A stretch of 64,000 nt of DNA from Nematopogon swammerdamellus (lineage: Eukaryota; Arthropoda; Insecta; Lepidoptera; Adelidae), in the NCBI GenBank assembly GCA_946902875.1, contig OX336349.1, forward strand, positions 15,895,891 through 15,959,890. The letters are read 5' to 3'. Shown in pieces: positions 1-9,700 of the stretch; position 1 is the first letter of the stretch, and the number at the start of each line of letters is the position of its first letter. The notes below the pieces were generated by a model. The model was not told where the DNA came from, searched no databases, and saw only the letters and a list, made by a program, of their open reading frames with translations. Position numbers and translations under genes: made by a program.

Positions 1-3000
1 TGAATACCGTAGCACCAAATAGGTTTGAGGATACATTTGTACAGCAACAATTTGTTTTCCATGGAGAGTTGAGATTTACGGCACAGCAGCCAGTAAAGTT
101 TTCTGAGTTGTTGGCTCAGCGCTTTCCGTTTTGTGAATATGTGCTTTCTCCAAGTATAGTCCCAAGTATCTAGCATCGTCCGCTTGGGGGATTTCAACTC
201 CATTTAATGTTACCGGCGGACATGTGTCACGTCTAATGGTGAAGGTCACTTGTACTGATTTGGTTTCATTGGCCTTGATACGCCAATCTTTTAGCCATGC
301 AGATATGTTATTTAGGCTCCTCTGTAGCATGCGAGATGCCTCAACAGGGTCCACGTGAGCAGCCAAAGCAGCTGTGTCATCTGCAAACGTCCCCATCAGG
401 ACGTCGTGAGTCAGTGGGAGGTCGGAGGTATATAACAGGTAGAGTACTGGGCCCATCACGCTTCCCTGTGGAACACCCGCTTGGATGTTGTGCAGGCTGG
501 TTGTATCTTCACCCTGCTTTACAAAGAAGTGCCTATTATTTAGGTATGATTTTATGAATATGTAATAGTTTATTGGCAAGGTCTTTTTTATTTTAAAAAG
601 GAGGCCATCATGCCAGACACGGTCGAAAGCCTGAGATATATCAAGGAATGCCGCAGAGCAGTACTCCTTCCTTTCGAAAGTTATGTTTATCTTTTCAACA
701 AGCCTATGTATTTGTTCAATTGTTCCATGGCCTTCGCGGAATCCAAACTGATGGTCTGGAATCAGTTCATTTTTGTCTATGATTGGCTTTAGTCTCCTTA
801 GAAACAAGGTTTCCAGAATTTTAGATGGAATTGGTAGCAGACTAATTGGACGATATGATTTGACATCTTCAGGGCTTTTCCCCGGCTTAGGGACCATAAT
901 AATTTGCGCCACCTTCCATTGAAGTGGGACATAACATCGGACTAGAATAGCGTTGTATAGCTCAGTTAAGAAGATAAAACCCTCTTCTGGTAGTTCCTTC
1001 ATAATTTTCGCAGTAATTAGGTCATATCCAGGAGCTTTATGTTGTGCGAGTTTTTGTATGACATATTTTACCTCGTTTTTGGCGAATTTCTTTATGGGTA
1101 GGTCTAGTTGATGTGTTTGTCTTAGATAGTCAGTAACTGCTATTCCTGTCTCAGGTGATCCCGTGTTTGGATTTGGTGTGAACACGTCTTCCAGGTGAGT
1201 GGCAAATGTTTCAGCCTTTTCAGCATCGCTCGAAGCCCAAGCATTGTCCCTTTTACGTATTGGAGGTTGAAAAGCAGTAGGTCTTTTAAGCTTTTTTGTT
1301 GCCTTCCAAAGAGAATAATCTGTGGCTTTTGTCGCGTCCAAGTTCTTCATATAGGTTTCAATTCCTTGGTTCCGGTCATCCTCTAGCAGTTGTTTCAGCT
1401 GAGCGGTTAAGGCGTTTAGGCGTGTTTTGTCCTCAGGGAATCTGGTCTGCTGCCAGCGTTTTCTGGCTTGGCGTTTCTTTGCTAGCATTTCCCGTATTGT
1501 CATGGGACATTGAACTGAGCTTAATTTAGAGCTGCTTGGCATGGAATTCCAGGATGACTGTTGAACGCAATTATTGAAGAATTCGACTGCGTCTTCGATG
1601 TCATTCTCAGACTTTAGTGGTAACTTCACATTAAGACCTTCTGCACACAGTTTTTGAAAAAAGGGCCAGTCAGTTTTATTATTGTGGAGACGGCATGTTT
1701 TGGCCACTTGGGTAATTTGTCTGCTTATTGTAACAAAAACTGGAGAGTGATCAGATGAGAGTTCTGTACTTGATTTGCACGTCATGTAATTATTTGCAAT
1801 GCCTTTGGTCACACAGAAGTCTATTAAGTCAGGGATCTTCTTTATATCTGTAGGCCAGTATGTTGGCTCCCCAGTTGACACAACACGGAGATAGTTTGCA
1901 TGGATGGCATTAAGGAGCTGGCGACCTTTAGTGGTTATTAAGCGTGAGCCCCACACTGTGTGCTTAGCATTGTAATCTCCTCCAGCTATGAACCTGTGGC
2001 CCAGAGATTTAAAGAAAGTTCCATAGTCTTCATTTCTGATGTTGTGTTTGGGTGGGCTGTAGACGGCTGATACGGTTATCGATCCTTTCCAATCTTGTAC
2101 AACTATGCTTGTTGCTTGTATTTCATTTGTACAATATTGTTCTAACTGATAATGTTTAATGTTATTTTTTATCAGGATAGCCATCCCACCATGTGCAGTT
2201 CCATCTGGGTGATCTGTATGATAGAATTTGTAATTCGGCATGATAAGGAAACTCCTTTTTGTAAAATGGGTTTCAGATACTAGTAAGATATCCACTTTGT
2301 TAAGCTCGAGAAAAGATTTTACCTCTAGGGTATGTTGTGACAGCCCATTTGCATTCCATACAACTAATTTGAGTTGATCGAATTTTGTGATAAATTAGTT
2401 GTGAGCTTCAAAAGGAGATTTGTTATAGTGGACATCTGTAGCATTATCTGCTTAAACATGTCAATTAGTGTGGAATTTGCATTATTCACAGTTGGAGGGA
2501 GGTTTTCATCAAGGGCTTTGTCGTTTGGAGGAGGAAGATTTGTTTTTATTGCTTGGGCAAATGTCAAATTTGGGGTCCTTGTATGGTTGCTTATTAGGTT
2601 TTCTGGGCCTGTTTCTTTTGGCTGGCTTTTTGATAAAAAGATATTTCTCATCGGTGGGAATTTAGATTTTTGGAGTTCTCTGTACACTGAACACCCCTTA
2701 TAATTTGCTGGATGATTTCCATCACACAATACACATTTCACCGAGTCTGATCTACCCTTTCTTGCACAGTTAGCTGAACTGTGGTTTCCAGCGCACTTGA
2801 TACATTTTGGTTGACGTCGAGAGTAGGTTTTGGTGTGACCATATTGTTGGCAATTAGCGCATTGAGGGAGTTCGCGTTTAGGTCGCGGTGGTTCAAAGCT
2901 AATACGACAGTGCAGTAAGTTTTTAACCTCATAAATAGATTTGTTATTGCTTTGAGGTTGAAGTTCTATGATGAAGATAGGGAGTGGATTTTTTGTTATT

Positions 3001-3330
3001 CTTTGCTTTATGTTCCAAATGTTAGTGGTGATGTGTCCGAGCTCCTAGAGTGCACTTTTTATTTCATCCATATCAGTTGAGTGGTGCATATTCTTTAATA
3101 CAACCTTAAAACTTCTTTCTCGTTTCGGTTTGTAAGTATAAAATTCAGTTTCTTTTAATTCTAGTTGTTTTATAATGGTTGTATAGTCTTCAGAAGTTTT
3201 CGGTTGTTCGTTGCGTAGCACCTTGATTTCGTATCTGCTATTTATGTGGTCATTAAGCAGTTGTATTAGTGGCTGTATGTTACTGACCTTGTCCACAAAT
3301 ATAGGTGGTGGCTTCGATGGATGGAGTGGG
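1..3330 (-). mobile_element. Jockey-clade non-LTR retrotransposon (LINE), 5'-truncated, runs off left edge
   Basis: Read on the minus strand, a gag-like ORF1 with zinc knuckles (2364-3340) is followed by an endonuclease/reverse-transcriptase ORF2 (about 2385 to the window edge). The two frames meet near 2364-2385. This order and the motifs are those of Jockey-type LINEs. The 5' end is lost near 3330, where sequence shared with another repeat copy (25905-26110) begins. The 3' end lies outside the window. Lesions seen: an in-frame TAG in ORF1 and a short frame-breaking deletion late in ORF2. The element lies in a papi intron, antisense to that gene. Confidence 0.9.
76..2385 (-). pseudogene. Jockey ORF2: AP-type endonuclease plus reverse transcriptase
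   Basis: The protein nicks target DNA and reverse-transcribes the element's RNA. Endonuclease motifs in order are WNANGL (start of the frame, about 2330-2350), SETH, GGDYNAKH with a following TVWGS, and SSDHSPVFV. The RT part shows YRPISLLPIPSKILE, HQFGFREGHGT, AFLDISQAFDRVWH, AGVPQGSVMGPVLY and the catalytic FADD box. The frame runs on upstream of the GTG codon at 2295 to a TAA near 2388, with no ATG seen. Near 150-165 a short deletion, judged against the related copy at 5269-6057, removes the residues between GLYL and WRKHIF and shifts the frame. The old reading continues in another frame (LYWLLCRKSQ) to the window edge. So this is a nearly intact but disabled copy. Confidence 0.88.
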
Positions 3331-3340
3331 AAAACATGGA
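2364..3340 (-). pseudogene. Jockey ORF1 (gag-like nucleic-acid-binding protein), one in-frame stop
   Basis: ORF1 proteins of Jockey-type LINEs coat the element RNA. One frame can be followed from about 3340 to the TAG at 2364-2366, interrupted only by a TAG at 3045-3047. The N-terminal part carries ERSFKVVLKNMH, typical of the pre-knuckle domain. Three zinc knuckles follow: CANCQQYGHTKTYS (last Cys replaced by Ser), CIKCAGNHSSANC and CVLCDGNHPANYKGC. The C-terminal tail ends QNSINSN. The separate ATG-started reading at 2738-2932 is a shadow in the wrong frame. Confidence 0.82.
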
Positions 3341-3500
3341 AACCTGTCATACATAACATAAACAAATATCTGATAATTCAAATTCGAAGACCATGCCACC
3401 TGAGCGGATAGGCGGATATTATTGATAGCGGATAGAGACGGAAACCTCTGCGCGCGAGTAAAACTCGAACTTAACAGATTTTTTATCTGAACCATCTGGC
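3330..3500. repeat. Dispersed repeat, partner of 25905-26110
   Basis: The stretch from AACATGGAAACCTGTCA through ATTCGAAGACCATGCC and GCGAGTAAAACTCG recurs at 25905-26110 with moderate divergence. It ends about 50 bp before papi exon 3552-3764. No coding content seen; class unknown. Confidence 0.6.
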
Positions 3501-3551
3501 AACCCTGGACTGACGGTGGGTGTACGTGTGTGTGTGTGTGTGTGGGTGCAG

Positions 3552-3764
3552 GTGTCGCAGGTGAGCGTGGGGCAGGTGGTGGCGGCGGTGTTCCGGCACG
3601 ACGGCCGCTGGTACCGCGCGCGCGTGCTCGACCTGCGCCCCAACGAGTTCTCCGCCGAGCAGCAGGTGGCGGACGTGTTCTTCGTGGACTACGGCGACAG
3701 CGAGTACGTCGCGACGCACGAGCTCTGCGAGCTGAGGGCGGACCTGCTGCGGCTGCGCTTCCAG
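3552..3764 (+). CDS. papi: papi exon: Tudor core
   Basis: 71 codons, phase 0 to 0. The acceptor is the AG after a TG-rich tract (TGGGTGCAG). A second AG 9 nt downstream (TGTCGCAG) is also in phase, so the start could be 3561. The exon encodes the barrel strands with GRWYRARV and FVDYGDSEYV. The donor is CAG|GTTCCG, a weak GT site chosen because it joins LRLRFQ to AMECFLAGV in the next exon. Strongly GC-rich against the flanking repeats. Confidence 0.8.
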
Positions 3765-6700
3765 GTTCCGCGCTCTCTCTGTACCATCTAGTTATTTCGG
3801 CGGGCTCATTCTTTTCACTGCGACTGAGCAGTTTATTATTATGAAAATTCAATTCAAATTCAAATAGTTCGCTGTATAAAACACACATTGCGATACAGAG
3901 ATACAATAATAAGAACTTTTTTTTTATCTAACTATCTGCGATCAGTCTTTAGATTTTATATTCATTGTTTTTAAATACCTATCGGTGCCCATAGTCGTAT
4001 CAGTCATATGCTGATAGAGAAGAGCCTCGACGACCACCTTGAGAGGCTATCGCTGAGTGGTTGGGTCATGGGCCAGATACAGACAAGACAAGAGATCAAA
4101 GGCAACCCTGCTCGACACTGCACGCACCTGCTTTTGCAGGTGTGTGGCGTTGTTAAGGCTTAGTGAGTGCACCCTCCATCGAAGATGCCTCGATTATATA
4201 GCTGTCATATTGAACTTCTTGTCACAACTCCAAGATGCCTTGTCTCTTGAGGCTTTTCGCATACGGGAGTGTAGTGAGCTGTCTGCCAGCTGATTGGGGT
4301 GTTTTATGAGCCTTTGTTAATAGGATTTGGTGACAGAAGTCTTCGTGGTGTTTATGAACCATGGTGCGTTGACTAGAATAAGAATTTAAATTAAAAAATA
4401 ATAATATTAATAGCCTGAGAAAATAAATTTTCGCAAAAAAATAAAAACAAAATGTAAAGACGTCGAGCGAAGCTCGCACGCCCAGGTACTTATAACTCTA
4501 TGGTTAACGTGTAGATGTGCCACAGGCGATGGAGTGTTTCCTGGCGGGCGTGCGGCCCGCGGGCAGGGAGGAGGACGTGGTGGGCGTCACGACCGACGGC
4601 CAGCGCTGGGACAAGTGGCACCCCAAGGCCATACAGCGCTTCGAGGACCTCACTAAGGTATTTCAATCTCTGTTGTACCACACAATGTGTGAACAGTTTT
4701 AGAATAAATTCATTTGCATAATCCTCATCTCCCCCCGATAGAGGCTGTAACTAGAGGCGTATGATTGTAACATCTTCTTGTCGTTGGAAATTCCACTAGA
4801 AAAACCTTTTCAAGTTTGCCTTGCTCTACATAAGTAACAAACTTTCCGCCCGCGTACGTAACTGAGTTTTGTAACTGGTTGCTGTAGAAGAATATTCTTC
4901 GTTGGTAACTGGTTTCGGTAGAAGAATATTTATTCTTCGTTGGTAACAGCGGTTAAGGAAAGATTTTTTTTTTCATGGTTCCACTACAATCTGCTTTCAC
5001 AGCCGCAATAAGCAGTGATGCTGGTTGCTTCTCACGCTGGGATCTGGCTCTTACTGGGGTGAGGTCCATTGACCCCATTGCCCACTTCTTGTTTGGATTA
5101 AAATCCTGAGGTCAGGTTTGGGACGCTGTTCCTTTTTAACCTGGTGAACTGTACGCTGTCGGAACCCATGAGGTGCCTTGCCGTTTCATTCGGATGGCGC
5201 TCGATGCGGTCTTTGTACCTTATGGTGTGGTTTTGGATTTCTTCTCGTACTGTCATCATTTCGAGATCCTAGTATATTAGTTTGTTACTAATATACCAGG
5301 GAATGTTGAAGAGTCTCCTCAGTGTTTTTGTTTGAAATCGTTCCATAATATCAAAGTTGGCCTTGGCTGCTGTTCCCCAGAGCTGTATACCGTAAGTCCA
5401 TACAGGCTTCAATATAGTTTTGTAGGTAGCCATTTTGCTGTCTCTCGGGAGCTGTGATTGAGGTCCAACTAGCCAGTGCATCCCTCTCAGTTTGGCGTCA
5501 AGGTGCTTCCTCTTGGTCCAGATGTGTTTTTGCCAGGTGAGTCTACGATCCAGGTGTAGCCCAAGATATCGAGTATCCTCCGCTTGGGGTATTTGTTCTC
5601 CATTTAGGGTGACTGGCGGACATGTCCCTCTTCGCAGAGTGAATGTGATGTGTGTAGACTTGTCGCCGTTGGCTTTAATTCTCCATTTCCTATACCACAT
5701 CTCCATTTGAGCAAGGTTTTCTTGGAGGTATCGTGAAGCCTGTCCGGCGTCGCTATGGACTGCCAGTGCTGCTGTATCGTCTGCGAAGGTTCCTGTGACA
5801 GTGTTTGGAGTAGTCGGCAAGTCCGCTGTGTACAGTATGTATAACACTGGACCGAGTACGCTTCCTTGAGGAATTCCAGATCGTATGCAGTAGAGTTTTG
5901 AGGTTACATCTTGGAATTTGACTTCAAAGCATCTGTCTGATAAGTATGACCTCTGAAGTATATACAAGGCGTCACTTTTCAGCTTATACAGCAGATGCTC
6001 GGAGGAGCTGTTTAATGCGATCCCGCCGTCCCCTTTCCACCTTCGCACCACGCGCACTAGGCAGGGATTGCATACCTACACGCTGGACTTACCGCGGATG
6101 CGTACCAATCGATTCTGCAGATCTTTCCTCTACAGAACCGGTAAACTCTGGAACGCTCTCCCTGCCCATATATTTCCCCCCAAGTACAGTCTCGGGTCCT
6201 TCAAGAGGGGCGTGAATGGGCACCTGTCAGGCCGGCATGGCATTCGCAACCCCCGCATTCGACCGAATGTCCATGGGCGTCGTTAGACACCTTATGGGTG
6301 GCTCGGCGCCATATGTCGCGCTGTCAATAAAAAAAAAAACAAACCAGGGTGCCATACTTTGTCAAAAGCCTGACTTATATCCAGAAATGCAGCCGAGCAG
6401 TATTGCTTATTTTCTAAAGCTTTTGAAATTGTATTCACAATTCTGTGTACTTGTTCTGTAGTGGCATGCTGTTCTCGAAAGCCAAACTGATGTTCTGGAA
6501 TGATATCTCGTATGAATGGCTTGAGTCTGGCGAGGATGGCCTCAGGAAAGATGAATTTATAAAACCATGCTGCTGCGAAAGAGAAATGATTCGTACGACT
6601 ACTAATTTGGAGGGCTGGCACGCGAAAATAAACAGGTATATAGGACTTAGAAAGCCAACTCTTGCTCATGTCCTCGACATATTAAAAAAAGAAATTATAG

Positions 6701-9700
6701 TAGACGACCTATATAAAAAAAAAATTAGAAGAGCAAAAATTATACTGAGATCGATCATGAAATTAGATCTATGATACCTACAAGAATTATACAAAAATGA
6801 AATTTCGGTTGGGCATTGCCTGGAAATTATTTCACCATTTTAGTGTAGGTTGTGTTTTTAAGATTTGTTAAAAATAGATCATAAAATTTTAATTTTGTTT
6901 AGTAGAAGAAAAACAGTTATGTTAAACCCTAATATACTTATATTTTTAATCTGAACATTTTATTTGATTTGAAGAGAAAACAGATTCTCGCTCTGTATTG
7001 GTTTTCCAGAAAATAATAAAAATATTCACTTATTGAAGCCAGTTACGAAATAATTAATAAATTCTCTTCTACTGTAACCAGTTTCGGAAAAAGAATAAAC
7101 ATTCTTCTAGGTACCGCAACCAGTTACGAAACTCAGTTATGTACGCGGCCGGAACGGTAAAAAATTTAATAAAATAACGTTTATTGCATTTAAAATTGTA
7201 CCTAAGGTACTACTTAATGCCTATAACATATTCCACCACTCTATCATTTTTACAAACTTTTATTTAACTTTACTTGTTAGTATGGGTCAAATCTTGCAAC
7301 TGAATTTTGAACCAGTTCCACTCAATCTGAAGCTGAAATTTTGCACAAACTTTTGGACAATACAATCTTCTAAATGTAAAAAAATTCAAGCTTTTTTTTA
7401 ACTTTAACTTGTCAAATTTTCGCCTTTGACCCTTCGACCCCTCCGACCCTCGACCCCTCGACCCCTATTAAATTTTATGAATTTCGCGAACAAATCGAAA
7501 ACCTAAACATGAATTTCTTAATTTAATGAATTTTTTATGAAACCTTATTTTTAAAAAGTTTTTTTGTTTAATATTTTAGTATGTACCAGGGTAGGTGCAA
7601 TGCAACAAAACAGTCATCATAAACAAATATAAAAAAGTGATAATAAAAAAATATAAAAAAATATTCTTTATTATTTTTCGTCACCCATATGTATACACTG
7701 CACTCAGATTCGTCATGTTTTAACATTAAACATTAATTATAGAATTAAAACGAAATAAAATTACATAAAATACATAAAATAATTATCTAGTCAACTCAGA
7801 AACTAGGTATGACCTCAGAAGGAGGAGATGAGGTTTAGGATTTTGATGAGATAGTCTTAGTAGGTACACATGGTCCAATTTTTGTAATAGAGATCCGATA
7901 CTAGTGTAACGTGTGGCCGTGTTGAATGGTTATCAAGTGGCTATTAGACACGGTCAATTGTAGCACTCTTTTCGAAACAGGTGGCGCGCTGGAAGAGCCT
8001 CGTGTCCACGACGTGCACGTACAAGCGGTGCGCGAGCGCGGAGGGCGAGCGCGACAAGGAGATACCCGGCATCAAGCTGTACGACATCACCGACGGTGAG
8101 TCACAGTTGAATTTTCACAAATTATGTGTTATTATGGCGAATATCCTAACAAGCTTCTAAACCGAAGCAAGAAAACACTTCCTAATTAACACTTGTTTCC
8201 TTTAACGTAAACAGCAGGAATAAACTGCCCGATGAAGTTATTGAAGCAATCCCGAATAACATAACATTCAAAAATAGGCTTGACAAGTATTTAAAAATTT
8301 AAGAAAGATAACAAATAGCAACACCAGTGATCATCTCATATACATGAATACATCAGCATATTAAGCTGCTAGTTCATTAACAAATAAAAATAAATTATTT
8401 AATATCAATGTATTAAAAAAAACAAAAATTAAAAAATTATGTTTCAACTTTTATTTTATTTTTTTTATGTTTGTTACCTCAGAACTTTCGACTGGGTGAA
8501 CCGATTTTGATGATTCTTTTTTTATTTGTAAGGGAAGCACCCGTGTGGTCCTATTTCAATTTGGTCAAGATCGGATTGGAAAGCGAGACGGAATCGCGAG
8601 GCCGAAGGCCGAGCGATTCCGCCGGTACATAATAGTAAAAACTGCCTTCAAAAATGTATGAAATAAAAAAAAATCGAACCCTAGAGTTGAAGGCGGTGCT
8701 AAAGAAGGCTACACAAATCACAAAGGATATCATCCACTCATGTTTGCTTTAGTTTGTTATGTTATGTTAGTTTTTGCTTGCTTTAGCACCGCCTTCAACT
8801 CTAGGGTTAAATTTTTTTTTATTGAATAAATTTTTGAAGGAATTTTTTATATTTTTTTTTTATGGAGAATATGTCGAATCGCATCTACTTATGCATTGTG
8901 CTATGTTGTAGAGGGTGAGAGCGACATCGGAGCGGTACTAGTAGAGGAGGGATGGGCCGTGGAGACGCCGCTCACGCCCCGCGCCTCGCCCCGCCCCACC
9001 GCCGCGCCCTCCCCCGCACCCACCACGCCCTTCGGCGACCTCGGTGCCTCCAGGTACACCTCACTACACTTTTATTCTGTGTTGTTGTGTTGTTATTGTT
9101 TTAGGAATGACTCTCCTGCAAACTTACGCAGATTGGGTCCTGTATTGTATTGTATTGTTTTGCATTGTTTATTGATCATTCATATGGCAGTTAGACTGCG
9201 CTCGAACTTGTCACAATTTGTTCTATCCGGTTCGATTAAACTTCGCAGGGAATTTTTTTAAACATATTTTTACAAGTATTTAGTGACTAGCCACATAATA
9301 ACACCGCCCATAGTCTATCTAAAACACAGCTTGAGAGCAAGATTAACAATTTTGCTGAGAGTTCTGACTACGAGGACTTATTAATTAAGTGAATCAGGTG
9401 TAAAGAGCCTATGTTGTTGTTGTTGTTGTTGTTTTAGTTTGGGGTTGGCTCTAGGCCTGCAAACTATTCCCGCTGGGTTGGGGACCTTCGTGCAAAACCC
9501 CGCAGTCTCCAGCTACCCCAGCCAGCCTATGTCTTCCATGAAAGTCACAAGTCGACCGGAGTGTCTGCAGGCCGCTTATCCCTTAGCCGCCTTTTACGAC
9601 ATGCACGGGGAGAGATGCAGTGGGACTGTTCTTATTAAGTACCGACCCCACACAGTACGAGCCTTTGTTGAGAGCCTGCTTGGAGCACTGCTCGCACTTG

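Larger units (their letters stand above)
4965..6543 (-). mobile_element. Jockey LINE copy, 5'-truncated, with A-tail and 9-bp target duplication
   Basis: The 3' end on the minus strand is an A-run (4965-4973 as T on plus) after a short UTR. The 5' end is inside the RT domain at 6543. AGGAAAGAT occurs exactly at 4956-4964 and 6544-6552, a perfect 9-bp target-site duplication. The inserted piece encodes RT from FPEAILARLKPF through FADD to a C-terminus ending RNSVPNLTSGF, stop at 5098-5100. The copy is itself split at 5994-6339 by another LINE tail. Confidence 0.88.
4843..7155 (+). mobile_element. MULE-like DNA transposon with long terminal inverted repeats, internally deleted, carrying a nested Jockey
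   Basis: The left end (about 4843-4945) and the right end (about 7050-7155, reversed) share an inverted repeat of about 100 bp. Each contains CCGCGTAC, TAACTGAGTT, GTAACTGGTTGC and GTAGAAGAAT-type words. Between them, once the nested Jockey is removed, only about 0.6 kb remains, including a transposase-like C-terminal piece (6553-6774). The 9 bases beside each end (GTAACAAAC at 4834, GTAAAAAAT at 7157) could be a decayed 9-bp target duplication, the size made by MULEs. Located in a papi intron. Confidence 0.65.

Noticed and set aside
2374..2703. 109-residue plus-strand frame
   Set aside because: Shadow of Jockey ORF1; the minus strand shows zinc knuckles.
3280..3906. 208-residue minus-strand frame rich in Arg/Pro
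   Set aside because: Antisense shadow of the GC-rich papi exon and adjoining repeat; the plus strand carries the Tudor signature.
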